This document shows positions 22,868 to 35,459 of a stretch of DNA of 64,000 bases, one piece after another. A model generated the notes under the pieces. The model did no database searches. It had not been told where the DNA came from and saw only the letters and a list, made by a program, of their open reading frames with translations. The first letter of the stretch is position 1; every line of letters starts with the position of its first letter. Source of the stretch: Acanthosoma haemorrhoidale (lineage: Eukaryota; Arthropoda; Insecta; Hemiptera; Acanthosomatidae); the NCBI GenBank assembly GCA_930367205.1, contig OV884012.1, forward strand, positions 49,497,239 through 49,561,238. Direction: 5' to 3'. The translations under genes and the position numbers were made by a program.

Positions 22868-23178
22868 TGTCGGGTTCCGCGATGTGAATGTTGTCCCCCA
22901 GGTGGGGAGATGACGCACGCCTCTACAACTAGTCCGGTGAGCGTCTAGTAAGAGATAACAACGAGTAGACCCGTGTTCTTTCACCCTTGCTGGCGGCCTA
23001 GTCGGCGGGCAGGTTAATTCGTTTTTGATCTGATTCCATAAGATCTTAGAAGGTGTGCCCCGACTAAGCACTATGTTTAGGAGAAGAGGAACATGGTAGG
23101 TATTATAGGTAGTTTATGTGGTCTTGGAATGACCACGAATTCACACTCGGTATGTAAGGGTAGGTGAAAACCGTCAGT
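22868..23178 (-). repeat. LTR fragment, minus strand
   Basis: The plus strand begins TGTCGGG at 22868, the complement of an LTR CCCGACA end. It aligns with 27302-27625 in the same orientation, sharing CTCTACAACTAGTCCGG, GAAAGA/TAAGAGATAA, TTTTTGATCTGATTCCATAA and TGGTCTTGGAATGACCACGA. It aligns in reverse with the solo LTR at 34568-35459. It stops at about 23178, where Jockey-like sequence takes over. Confidence 0.8.
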
Positions 23179-23189
23179 TAGGAGGTTAA

Positions 23190-23518
23190 ATTTCAAGAAT
23201 GTAGGGTATATTAAGATCGATTGAAAGTTACTGTAATAATAAGGGGTACTAACTATTTTTCTCAGGACTTTTCATTGAAAGGATTGGATACGCTTGATGT
23301 TCAAATTGTTTGCTGTCCCTCATAGCTCTATTCCATATATCCAGATTGGCGTTAGTTTAACTTTGTAAATAGGTAATTTATTTTCTATTGAGATTAGGAA
23401 TGCCCTTCGAAGTAGTCTGTACAGTTGTCTAAGGTGTCTGTTTAGTTCTTGTCTTTTTAGCCTCGTATGGGGGTTCCATATCACCCTTCTCTTGAGATGG
23501 AAGCCTAAATGCCGTACT
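23190..23518 (-). pseudogene. Jockey ORF2 fragment, minus strand
   Basis: The reverse complement matches about 50380-50710 of the Jockey element with scattered substitutions. Shared words include TTTAGGCTTCCATCTC, ACGAGRCTAAAAAGACAAG, CTCAATAGAAAATAAA, GGAATAGAGCTATG and CATCAAGCGTATCCAATCC. It covers the region after the reverse transcriptase palm. In-frame stops and indels make it dead. It is internal sequence only, with no 3' UTR or poly(A), so it is probably a fragment left by rearrangement rather than a normal insertion. Confidence 0.88.
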
Positions 23519-26500
23519 TACTTACTACTTGGATACAGAAAGAGGGATGGAATTAAAAGAAACTAGTGGATAGGACTTGTGGCAGAGGTTGGAGGAAATG
23601 TGAGCACATTCTGCTGGTAGTAAATAGAATTTTACCAGGGTAGCTGGGGATCAGATGTATGAGTATATTCCATCCGAATATTTATGGAAATTTATCACTT
23701 AAAAAATTAATGAAAATTGGGGGAATAGTAGTTGATAGACAGCCACCAGGTCTTGCAAACAGTGAAGAAGGGCATTAAGGCTGTTTGCTATTAACTACAG
23801 CAGCGATAGAATGGAAGCGGACCGACATAAGTCCCAGAAAGAAAAGTTTCGCACCAGCCGAGAAAGTTACGAGGGAAGCAGCTGCGGGGAGTGTCCAATA
23901 TTTTAAGAGGAGGGAACAGACAGTTTGGAAGTCCTCCAGTCTGAAGGCTGCTTGCAACAAGGCTTTAGTGGACTGTCAGATTTACGGGGCGGCATTGGTT
24001 TTGTGTCGCCAGGATTATATCGAACGAGAATAGAGAAACGTTTTAGAGATAGATATGTTTATTTCGACCTGGGTTGAAAATATCTGAGCTTCTGTTGAAA
24101 AGATAAACCAGTAAATACTTTATTAATAAATTCCTTTCCACAAATATTTTGTTTGAAAAAACAATCTCTCTCTCACCCTTTCTCCCTCCTGTTTGCCCTT
24201 CTAGGTCCTTCAAATGCCAATTGATGGCAAAAAAGGATTTCCAATTATTCTAGGACCACATCTAGAAAGCAGTTTCAATATAATAGAACACAATAGATTC
24301 ACTTGCTATTAACATCATATTTTCAAATTCAATTTAATTACTAAATTTGATGAAGAATACGCAACTTATGGATTTTCTATCAACAAATAATCTTCGTTTA
24401 CTTAACACCTGTTTTAAAGAAATATAATACCAATATTGGTAAGGAAACATACTTTAATAGGAATGCAGGTCATTGTGGTCATTTAAGTCATAATAGTTTT
24501 TAACATTGCTTTAATAACGTTTAACCTTTCAATTTCGATAGGCTTTTAACGATCACATCACACAAACGAGAATTATTAGAGGAATACTTGTGACCACCTA
24601 ATGTTATCCTGTGATTTTTTTTACATATAAGTTTGGTGTTTTACGGAAAAGGAAATTGTCTAGACATATAACCAACTTTGGAGCCCTCGATTTCAGATTA
24701 TCAGTTTAAGGAAAGAATGAGGAAGGCAGATGCCTTCATTCAATGCTGGTGCCATCATTCAATTCACCCCTCAACAGTGGGCACCTCCCCATGATCTATG
24801 ACAGCTCGAGTCTCCAATAATTACTACTACCCCCAGCTCACCCTTGTTGTCCTCCAGTCATAGTAATCATTTCGCTTCCGCTCATGTGATTTATAATACA
24901 ACTACGTCGAGTTAGTTCTTGTGCAAATAGCTTATGTTAGTTATTAGTAATGAAATCATCCATGCATAAATGCAACCCAGTTCTTCTAGGGTCTGGTTAC
25001 CCAGTGAATTAGTTTGGAGATTTCACATATCAAACCAGAAGTAGTTCCTATGGCTCGGTTAAGGAATTCAGAATTAAATAGGCTTCTAGTCTGAAGGGAA
25101 AACCCTGTTTAGTTCATAAGCTTGAAATTGTTCTATTTTCTGAAATAGCCAATATACCGCTACCTCTCAGGGGGAAAGGGAGAAATTTTTCTCATTTAGA
25201 AATAATTATTACTTCATTTTTTTACTGGACATAAATGTTCAAGCATATTTTATAATACTGACCTACAGTACAATGGTCCAGCATTGTGTCAACACCATTG
25301 TACCGACGATTATGTATAAACATATCAAATTGCCTTCTTTTTTACATTGCCCAAAATATACAGTGGGTTATTAATGCAGTAAATTAAAGCAAAGATCATA
25401 AAAGCGCTGAAAGTGATGATGCTAATATTAATCAATTTTAAATATATGATTGAATATTAAGTATATATCATCTATTTTAATAATAATTTGAGTATGGTCA
25501 GTTAGGTTGAATACAAATCATTTTATTTTGTTTAAAAACGTTTTATATATTTTTTCCTCTACAAAACTTTTTATTATCGAATTTTATTCGTATAATAAAT
25601 TCCACTTAACTTAATTGACAATTAACTGTTTCAACTGTAGAGTAAGCTCCGTTTAATTTACGATTTTCAACGCATCCACCCGACTACAGAAAATAGCCAG
25701 TTGGTTTTTTGTTAGCAGGTTTTAAGATTCTGGAGTTTTATAGAATATGTTATTATCTAGTCCCCTTAAAATTAGTATTACCCATACTCCAAACTGTGTT
25801 GATTTTGAGCCAATTGATATCATGAGATGGATGCCCAGATTTATTTATAGAAAAATTTATCATTTTCCCAATGTTCAACAACGACGCTTCATAACGAATG
25901 ATAACAAATTATTACATCTGTATGGAAATTCCTAACAAAATTGTATTGTGAGAACAATAAACTACAAACTATTGCAATTTATTTTATGAAACGAAGATAA
26001 CAGAGGTTTAAAAAAAACTTGTAGAACGGACGAGAAAGAAATCGCTCCTGTGAGAATGAGATTTGTCTTGTGTTGGTCTTCACTTATTACATGTCAGTTG
26101 TAAGTTATGTGCAATAATCCCGTAAGGAACGTCAGCTGAGGGCTGGTTCTAAGTGTTCTATTACCATTCCGAAGACATAATGTTTGAATTACTATCACAA
26201 ATGTGTATTAACATAAGGCTGTGAATCATGGAATACAGATGTGTTTTGCGGCACAGCAGCCGAGAGAAATCTTACAAAGGTTAATAGGGCCATTTGTTTT
26301 GCTCGATGTAACAAAACATGCAGGAAGGTTGCCAAAAAATGGGTGCCCCTCCAATAACTATTTGTCCGCGGCTGCCCCGACAGCTGCCCGGGGTGCGAAC
26401 ACCAACTAATAACGCTCGTATATAAAACCCGTATTATTTCTGGACACAGATGACGCCTACGACCCGACCTGACACATTCCTCAGCAGATTAGCCGACATT

Positions 26501-27301
26501 GGAAATAGAATTATTATAAATAGTTATTGCTGATACCTTCTAAATAATAACTTGTAATCAATTTGTAGGCGCCAGTTCCACCTAGTGGTTGAATATATTT
26601 GTATTAGGAGCTGTGGACAGGGCAGCAAAGTGATCAACTAAATCAGCTAAATGAAGAAGACAGTAAATATAATAAATCATTGCTAGCAAACCAAGAAGTA
26701 TTTAATGCCAGTGAACATTTTTAGTTCAAATTTGGCAGCGATGCCTTGTCAATGGACGTAAAAAGTACTTTTTATAGGGCTTTTATAAACACGCTTACAT
26801 TTATTCATTTTATGTACGATCTTTTTAAACGAAAGAAATAACTTATTTATTTATATTCACTAATTGCTAATAATCACTATTGATTCTGATTAACAAATCT
26901 GAGTAACAAATTGGGGACCACCCACATGTTAAACGCTGTTATTATATATATGTATGCTGTGTTGTCATACCCATGATCAAAGATAAAAATTCTTAAATAA
27001 TAACAACCAATATTCTAGATTGATATGCAGTTATTTTGGTGTCTACAATAATTACTTTTACTTATTAAATAACGCTTACCTGTTCATTCAATTAAAAAAC
27101 GGGACGCCACCCCAAGATTCTATATCACAACAAAATCAGATTTCTAAAATGCCCAGTAGTTGAACATGTGCATCCCTGTCGACTCTGGGATAATATACAA
27201 AACATGAAAATGAATTGGTAACGCTTTAATGTAATCTATAATTACTTTGTCACAGTCTGTTATCTGGTATCAATTTACATACTTGTTCATAGTACTACCA
27301 T
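23519..27301. other. Stretch with scattered GC-richer blocks
   Basis: 23785-24033 on the plus strand is open for 82 codons (starting at TTG), is GC-richer, and has Lys/Arg/Ala-rich content; no domain is recognised. About 24720-24860 and 26220-26500 are GC-richer islands, the second containing CCGCGGCTGCCCCGACAGCTGC-like sequence. Otherwise AT-rich with no repeats seen. Confidence 0.3.
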
Positions 27302-27937
27302 TGTCGGACTCGATGTGAGGATCCCCAGGGTGGGGAGATGAGGCACGCCGCGGGCTAGGGTCGCTACAACCTCTACAACTAGTCCGGCGAGCGCCTAGAA
27401 AGAGATAAAACGGGTGGACCTGTGGTCTTTCACCCTTGCTGGTGGCCTAGTCGGCGGGCAACTTAATTCATTTTTGATCTGATTCCATAAGATCTTTAGA
27501 AGGTGTGTGTGCCCCGACAAAGCACTATGTTCAGGAGAAGAGGAACAGGGTAGGTATTATAGGTAGTTTATGTGGTCTTGGAATGACCACGAATTCACAC
27601 TCGGTATCTAAGGGTAGGCGAAAACCGTCCGGATCCCAAGAGCGAGTATGAACCGGAGAGAAGCAGACTGGATTGCCGTGGGAGACTCTACTAGGTAAAG
27701 TTTGTAGGGCCACGGCAACCGTCGTCCGCGAGGGAGAGGTCTCTCCCATGGAGCTGCTAGTTTTAGCGAGACGAAGGCACAGATTCCCCCTAGGAAGGTG
27801 TCGGGTCTGACAACGCTGGACTAAAACATAGCGAGGCTTGGAGAGAGAGATGCAGATGTAGTGAATGAGAAGCCCATGGTTTGAGTAGAGCAGCAAGCGC
27901 CAATGCAGAGTGTTCCAAGTACCGGTTCTGTAAACTG
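27302..27937 (-). repeat. LTR fragment, minus strand, longer copy
   Basis: The plus strand starts TGTCGG at 27302 (complement of an LTR 3' end). It runs in reverse to a region matching about 35020-35350 of the solo LTR, with shared GGGAGAGACCTCTCCC, GGTCATTCCAAGACCACA and CTCCTGAACATAGTGC. The 5' part of the LTR (U3) is not found beyond 27937, where a LINE tail begins. Confidence 0.85.
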
Positions 27938-28330
27938 TTTTTTTTTTTTTTATTTAAACCTCAAAAAATAATACAATGAACAAAAAAATTTTTGCTGAGA
28001 TACAAGTTGCTCCTCGTACTGCGATTCACTGATGCATTCGAAGGAGGGCATAATATAAATACATTCAATCTGTAGTTAAAAAGTCATAACCATATCCACA
28101 ACACTAGGTGATGAGGCTCACCTTCAGCTTGTTACCGACACTAAACACTAAAAAAACAAAAAAAAACAAACTAAAACCTATACCTAGAACCTAAGACTAA
28201 AGCGTTCCATCCGCGACAGCGTCCTGCCATCGTGGGGGAACGGAGCGGGGGTTATAGTTTTAAACACCGGGTTTGTTAGATATTGCAAGGAAAACTGCCT
28301 CAAGATGGCCCGGTTATATAGGCAAGCCTA
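27938..28330 (-). mobile_element. 5'-truncated LINE 3' end, minus strand
   Basis: A T-run at about 27938-27951 is the poly(A) tail of a minus-strand insertion joined to the LTR fragment. The reverse strand reads a frame containing LQYLTNPVFKTITPAPFPHD, which matches HLTNPVFNSMTPPPLPH of the LINE at 15821-16282. It then continues into a 3' UTR with the intact family hairpin at 28107-28122. The LINE therefore probably landed in or beside the LTR. No target duplication could be identified, and the 5' limit near 28330 is approximate. Confidence 0.82.
28107..28122 (-). other. LINE 3'-UTR hairpin, family 2
   Basis: On the minus strand it reads GGTGAGCCTCATCACC, with the same stem as at 16321-16336 and one loop change. 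Confidence 0.75.
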
Positions 28331-29219
28331 CGGCTGTGGGGGGTGTTCCCCCACCTATGGCTGTTTTCCCCACTAGCTCTCCTCTCTCTCTCTTACTTCA
28401 CGCGTTAAGGTCTTTACTAAAATATGGAAACATAGATAGATATTTTCTGGTCCGAGGAGAGGGGAACATCTAATTATTCGTAATTAAGAGGTTGCCACAA
28501 CAACCATATTACATTCATAGTACATATTAGTCAAAAACTCTTTACCGTTAAAACACTAAAAATTTTACATCTTAAATGCTAGGCTAAATACCAACTTTCA
28601 TGTCTAACAATCTTACTTTTTTGATTATTACACTAACATTATCTTCTTAAATTACATATTAAACTAAGCATTATTAATATGTTCTTCTTACAAATCAATG
28701 GATGGAGAGCGATGTGAACCGCATAGCGTTTATTACTGCGTGGGCTACCAAAAAGACTCAAATGAATGAACGTGACAAAACAAAATTTACTCCAAAACCA
28801 TGATGTTAATAGTAAATAATTAATTTCTTAAGTAATGGATGATAACAGAATTCTTAATGCTTATATATAGATAATTATCTTGTGTTGTACAAAAACGAAA
28901 TAAATAATTACAAACTACATCTGCGGTATTAGGGAAAATTGTGGGCAAGGAACAATTTCATAATTACTAATTTGTAAAATGAAACAACTAACTGTCATGC
29001 AAAATAATAAAACCTAAGTTTAATATCTTATATTGCAGATTGTTTGAATATCTTTTTACGACGCATTCACAGACTTTATAACGGAAAGATGGCTTCCAAT
29101 TCCTGTCCCAAATAAAAACCACTTCCTTCATGATCGAAAAGTATTTTCTGCTTTCAAATTGAATGAAATTGAAGAAGACATATATCGATTGGTATTTTTC
29201 AGTCGATAGAAGGAATGGA
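28331..29219. other. Mixed stretch, nothing recognised
   Basis: About 28331-28410 is GC-rich with complementary G and C runs and may be more of the LINE. The rest is AT-rich. Confidence 0.35.
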
Positions 29220-29233
29220 GGGGGGGGGGGGGG
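29220..29233. repeat. Poly(G) run
   Basis: Fourteen consecutive G in AT-rich DNA. Similar ten-base G runs are at 30247-30256 and 63874-63883. Confidence 0.95.
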
Positions 29234-31129
29234 AGGAAACTCCTTCCTAATTACTCGAAAAGCCAGTTTTGAGCAGTTGCGATGGGAAGAGGCTAATCTG
29301 TTAGAAAGGATTTTCTCCAGCCACAAAATCCAGCGACCGATTTCCTCGGACTTTTTTCTCTCATTTCCATCTTCTAATTAGTACGATAAGCCTCAAGCAG
29401 ATTTAGAGCTACTGGGTAAAACCTTTGACTGAGAAATGATCCGAAATGAACTCGGCGCTCTATGGCTTTTCACCTTTTCATCCGTTTTTTGAATTAAAAA
29501 AAAAAAAATTACTGAAAAAGCAAAAATTAATCCGGCCTGGAGTCCTCTAAAGGGTAAAGTAGGGGAAATACATAAAGACACGAAAAAGGGCAAAGGGAGA
29601 TAAAAAATAATGCCTGATGATTATAAGGCTTCCTATAAGCGTTAGACTCGCGCCAGTTAACCACAGAAATGGAATCCATTCAATTCTGGATTTGTCTCTT
29701 TGATCTATTATCTTTCTCTTGGGAGTAGAGGGGGGGAGGACGACCGAGAACTTGTCACTTTATTCCCTAATGATATTTTTTAGGGTTTTTCTATTTTTTC
29801 CAGAATTCCCATAAAATAGAACTAGGTAAACTCTTACAGGGATAAAATCAGTTGGTATTTGTTACTAATCATCAGTTTCAGCTAACAACCTCATGAATAC
29901 CTCTCAAAATTATTTAAAAGATTCATTTTTTTGCACGAATGAATCCAAAAAAATTGCATATTAAACATATATTGAACAAAAAACTAACAATTCAACATTT
30001 AATACGAACTGGAATATGAAAAAAACACCTTCATTTAATTCAACTTCCAACTCATTACCTGCCTTCACTTGAAGTACGGACGGCATCACAAAAATAAGAT
30101 GTGTACTGGGTAACAAATATCTTAGAAAATTGTTTCTAGTTCAAAATCAATACAACAATAGTTAAACGAGTTTATGGATAGGATTGAGAAAATGCCTACC
30201 ATTCATTGAAATCATAATTTACACAAAACTTGATTTGGATGTTTTAGGGGGGGGGGTTATAAAATAACTGAGGTAAGGTCAGACAAGCCGCCATTCAGCT
30301 TCCCACCTCATGAGGAACGGTTCCAGAGAAAAATAATAATTTCTCCATAACTGCATTTAATAGTAAATACTGCCATGGATTAGGACTTGTTTTCTTATTA
30401 AATTATTTTTATTCTATTTTTAAAAGAATTCTTTCAAATTATTTGTTTTATTTCTTAATTTATTTCTTAATTGAGGTATACACTTTATTTCACTTTCTCA
30501 TTTATTTTTTCTTGAATAATTTATTTCATATTAGGCTTCTTATTTCTGATTTACTTTGTTAAAATTCATAAGGTTTTTTTTTGTGTAAGTTTTAAATTTT
30601 TAAAAAATCTTGGAGAGTATTGAAGTTATTTAATATTTAGCACAAAAACCATTAAATTCATTAAGACTGTTTAATAATTTAGGGCCAATTCTAAATTATG
30701 TACAACATGGCTTGAAAAATATTTGTTTACGATTATTTTTTCTCTTCGAATAATCTCAACCAAAACCACGAGAACGGTTCCAGTGATAGTGCTTGGCTGA
30801 GTCAGTATTACGCTCTATTTTCTAAAATTTAAGAAATCAAATCTGCAAGAAAATGAAATTGTGGGCTTACACAATGTTTAGTATGCTTTGCATCTGAGGA
30901 TTTTAAGAACCAATGCCGAGTTGTCTAATAAAACATTTAACTTTTTCTTTGCTATTTTAGTTTTCCATAAGTGGCCTGACCTGTAAATAGTTACTTCTTA
31001 GGTATTGACTATATATTACCAATATAATCAATCACTAGCTGATGATACAATGATGATTCTGCTTCTTCTCTATTAGCTACGTCAGCTTTATCATCCCTCG
31101 TTATCTCGTGAGTAGACAGGGACCAAAAA
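29234..31129. other. AT-rich stretch, nothing recognised
   Basis: Short ORFs at 29163-29381 and minus 29393-29593 have no known domain. The remainder is low-complexity A/T-rich DNA. Confidence 0.45.
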
Positions 31130-33620
31130 AAGAAGCGAAGTTAAGTATCCTTGAGAGGAAACTCTAAGCAAACTCTCACTAAATGCCGTGCCCGTTAAAA
31201 AGTAAAAGTAAATTGCGCGTTACGGCCACTCAGCGAGTAATGTGGGTGTAACCGGATCGGCTGCCCATCAAAGAGGTTACACCAAACCCGGTGTTTGCTT
31301 CGTTGGTCGACGACAGAGTCCTGTTCTACTAGTAACCAACAGCCGGTCGATCATCCCCGTTGATCGCATCACACCCGAAGTGTGATTGAATAGCTGTTTA
31401 TCGTTAATTTATGATAAATACAAATTCATTCTACGACGGCCCGTGCCCAGGAAGATCCGTGATCCCTAAACGCTAGCAGTCGGAATTTTAATTTTTCTTA
31501 TCAAGGCAGAACACTCCTCACTAATTCCTCTCAATATTTAGTAGCGGCGGAGTGGGAAATGTTCCGGCCAGTTATCACTTCCACGGCCTCTGTAATATCT
31601 GAGGCTCCGATCTCGTTTATTAGCCCCGGCGATATAGATAGCATTACACAGCCCTCTTTTACCAACCCTGTGAAAAACCGCTATACTCGTTTACTCTCGT
31701 CTGCTTTAATGTTAATAGCCTGCTTTTTTATTTTTTTTTAAATGAAAATTTCAGTATTGTGGCTCCGAATAGCAAAAGCACAATTGGAAAATTCGACACT
31801 TTTTAAAAACACATCTTTTCACATAATTTACGATCTATTAAGTGTTTAAAGGTGAATGCAGTAGAGTTAATAAGGTAATTATTTTACCATCCACTTATAA
31901 GCATAAACTGCTGGTCGTGTTTTCAAACATGAAAAATTGACCGTGACTATACTTCAACAAGTTCTTTCACTTTGCATGACAAGTATAACAGTAACAATGA
32001 ACAATGAATAGTTGATCTACTCAAAAGCACTATACAAATGGACGGTAAGTGTGGAAGTGAGACTCTCCAATGGCCGCAAGCTTCCATAATATTTTCAATA
32101 GCCTATCAGCATGTAAGAAACAAGTCAGATGTCCATCAACATCAGCCAAAGTCAACTAGCCAAAGATCTAAGTAGTACCAAAGGCAACATTGGCATCACG
32201 CCCGCAACCATGTTGCCCTTCAGTCAAAGGCAACAATCTCCACTGCCGCTCTGAATGAGGGGGTCCACCGCATATTTCCGACTCCTTGACTCGTAAATCT
32301 GCGCGACATCAAAGAAGTTCACCCAGGCCGGCCCTAATGGACTCACCGACCCTTTGATGCTTGATTTAGTGTGTTTTGGTGTGAAATTAGTCAGCCTATT
32401 TATGAGCTGTCCGGCTTTGTCGCTCCGGCTTGTCTCATGAAGGGCGTCTGTCTCAGCTACAAAGACTGAGCCAACTGCTCATTAACCTGGATCTGTACAC
32501 ATGCGAGTTATCGCAGCCTCTTCACAATAGATCCCTGGGGGTATCAGTGGCACTTTTAAACCCTCTCTTTGATGGTGGAAAAAAAAGTGATTGTTGGAGA
32601 GGTAAGTCTGAATGATTATATAATTGGTATTTGACTGTTGGCAAGACCATTCTGGAGTGTCAGGGAGTCAAATAGTCACATAAGGTAATTTACAACCCTC
32701 TGTGGAATTTGTTGTTTTGGTGGGAAGTGACGGTCCATCTCATGGAAGAATTAAGTAAGATTCTTGTCAAGTCAGGACAAATCTCAAATTGCCTAAAAAC
32801 ATAATTCAATGACTGGATTTTTACAGCTCGGTTTGGTCAGTTTGAGGCAAGGGCCTCAAGCTGGAACCGATCAATAACGGTGATCACAATAAATACGGGA
32901 TAAAACATTTTCTGCCCTTAATCTCAATCTCAAATCGAAAGATGAAAACATACACAGATATGCAACCCTATTTATCGCAATCATTAAAATTCTATGTACG
33001 TGACTAGCTTAAAAATGGTCCTGCTGAACACCCTCGACAAACGTCGTATATTTATATAAGGAGACTCTGACAGTTACACCTTCATGAATTTGATGACCTA
33101 GAGGAGCTCTAGGACAGTGAAAGATCAAACGGCCAACAAAGAAGACAAATAAAAAGATGCTTACACCGTAAGTGTCACAAGATTAATTCTTCGACACAGC
33201 ATGTGCGGAGATGGCGAGATCTGGAGCGGTGAGACAGATAGCATCGATATCGCTGCCCACGCCCGAGCCACTGTTAAACTTTATGAGGCACTAAATTAAG
33301 GTGGCTCCATTTGAATGTAAAAAAGTCTTATGTTTTCTGACGTTCCAAACGTTTCAATACTGCTACCAGGGAAGCGGCCCTTGAATAGATTTGCATACAT
33401 TCGGTCCAATTAACGGACTCGTATCTGGATCCCGAGTTCACCGCTCGCTTCGTATTCTTCGGGTCTCCGTGTCAACAGTTACTAAAGCCCGGAGATGATT
33501 CAATGTATGGAAAGTTAACGCCACACACTCGAGTTAGTAAACTTCGGTTAACTTGATAATCCTCGACTCTCTGTTGGATAAACCTCTTTATCAACGAAGC
33601 GCTATAATCATTTCGCCTCC
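31130..33620. other. Series of GC-richer, ORF-poor islands
   Basis: About 31150-31700, 32080-32600 and 33180-33620 are GC-richer blocks separated by AT-rich DNA. They contain no convincing ORF. A donor-like GAGAG|GTAAGT occurs at about 32598-32607 after a 61-codon open frame starting at 32430, so an exon cannot be excluded. Taken together they resemble clustered regulatory elements; this is an inference. Confidence 0.3.
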
Positions 33621-34567
33621 TTTGTGAAGATTTTTAGGAACAATAGGGGGTTATATAAGAACTTAAAACCCCCCGCTTCTGGCTACTAAATTTACGAAGA
33701 GGTTGGAGAAAACCCCACAGAGAAGTTTCTTCAAACAAAAGGAGTTCTTATTGTCAACAAAACCTATTTTGTCAAAACAAGTTGTGACTATAAATATACT
33801 TTAGAACTGTAAATTTTGATGAGATTTTCTGCTAAGGAAGTAAAACCGTTTTATGTAACTCATTAAGAGCATTTTTCTAATGTCATAAACATGTATCATT
33901 TCATCGGCTGTAAATATTAGAATAGCATATCCTAATTCAAATACTTTCTGTTAAAGGATTCCATAGCCAAACTATTTAAAAATTTGAAAACTCCCTTTTA
34001 GGTCTATGATAGCAGGAGACATTTCTAGATTGTGGACGTACCTAGTAGATGTCGTGATTTATAATATATATTGTGTAATATGTGTTACTGATTTAATGTC
34101 TTATCTGCGTAAGCTTTGCTTTTTGAAAGTTGTTTCACCAAGAAACCAATTTATGTACACTGCATATAATTCATGCTACAACTGGTCGTTGACATATTTG
34201 CTTTTAATTTGGAATAACATATTATAGTCATCTGGGGTGTTTTTAAAAATTATGGCCACACCCAACCTTAAGGAGAAATTTTGGTGAGTTCATTATCAAA
34301 TTTGCAATATTTATAAGTACCTTTGTTCAGGGGATTTACACAAAAAAAAAATATATATATATATATATAACGAGTTATAATGAAAATAATAAACTAATGA
34401 AATGAATTTTAATCAACTAGGAGAAACAGGATCTATCATAGAGGGAGGAGAGCTCAAATGTTTCTACAATTAGCTCATTGAGCGTATTGTTTGTGATGTT
34501 CGCGATGTATGCTGGCTCCCCTTCCTTGAAGCTCTTGAATAGTTAGTAGACTAACAATCATAATATC
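33621..34567. other. AT-rich stretch with short (AT)n
   Basis: An (AT)n tract lies at about 34350-34368. No gene or terminal repeat seen. Confidence 0.5.
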
Positions 34568-35459
34568 TGTAGCGACCGCTAACTACATAAAATAAATCAC
34601 CCTAAACCCTATTGTATATATATATTGTAAACTAATGTAAATAACATTACCAAACCATAAATCATTGTAAATGTTGTAAACAATAAAGACGCAACTGCAA
34701 GCCAATTAGTTATATGAACTGGGGCACCCGCTGCCCGTAGCAGGTAATAATCGACCCAAACTACCAGGCCAGCCGAGAGGGCCGGAGAGCCTTACCCGGG
34801 TCAGGTATCAGTGACTCAAAGGCCACCACATACTCAACTGGCATTGGATACAATAACACCGAAGCTGATTGGCTACGGACGAAGCCGGCTGGGTATTTAA
34901 GACCGGAGGTTTGGGCCTGTAAGTCATTTTCCTGACGACTGGCTGACCCTCTAACTGATGACTTGTGGCTGCGCTGATGAACAAAACTCTGCCTTCTCAT
35001 TTATGAAAAGCTCTGCATGTCTCTCTCCTAACCTCGCTATGTTTTAGTCCGGTGTTGTCAGACCCCACACCTTCCTAGTGGGAATCTCTACCTCCGTCTC
35101 GCTAAATCTAGCACCTCCTTGGGAGAGACCTCTCCCTAGTGGACAACGGTTGTCGTGGCCCTGCAAATTTACCAAGCAGTGTTCCCACTCCCTTCACACT
35201 CACCTTTGGGATCCGGATTTCGTCTACCCTCAGATACCGAATGTGAATTCGTGGTCATTCCAAGACCACACAAACTACCTACACTACCTACCCTATACCT
35301 CTGCTCCTGAACATAGTGCATTGTCGGGGCACATCCCCATCACATATGGAGTCAGATAGTAAGACCGTCATGAAACGATTGTCCAGGTCATAACCTAATC
35401 AACCCTCACTTCGTCACCAGGGCTGGGGTAACTAGGCACCACCTCGTGACTACCCGACA
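34568..35459 (+). repeat. Solo LTR, 892 bp
   Basis: Starts TGTAGCGACCGCTAACTAC and ends CGTGACTACCCGACA, with the same ends as the LTR at 5175-5534. No primer binding site or gag follows, so it is a solo LTR left by recombination or truncation. The flanks ATATC (34563-34567) and ATAGC (35460-35464) match at 4 of 5 bases, a possible decayed target duplication. An ATTGG box (about 34868) and TATTTAA (34894-34900) precede the R-like start at about 34916. The minus-strand ORF at 34761-35000 and plus ORF at 35078-35359 are chance frames inside the LTR. Confidence 0.85.
34894..34900 (+). promoter_or_regulatory. LTR TATA-like box
   Basis: TATTTAA is in the same relative place as in the short LTR, just before the conserved GCCTGTAA start of the R-like region. 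Confidence 0.55.

Noticed and set aside
34761..35000. Minus-strand frame in the solo LTR, and plus frame 35078-35359
   Set aside because: Both lie inside LTR sequence repeated elsewhere with indels; chance frames.
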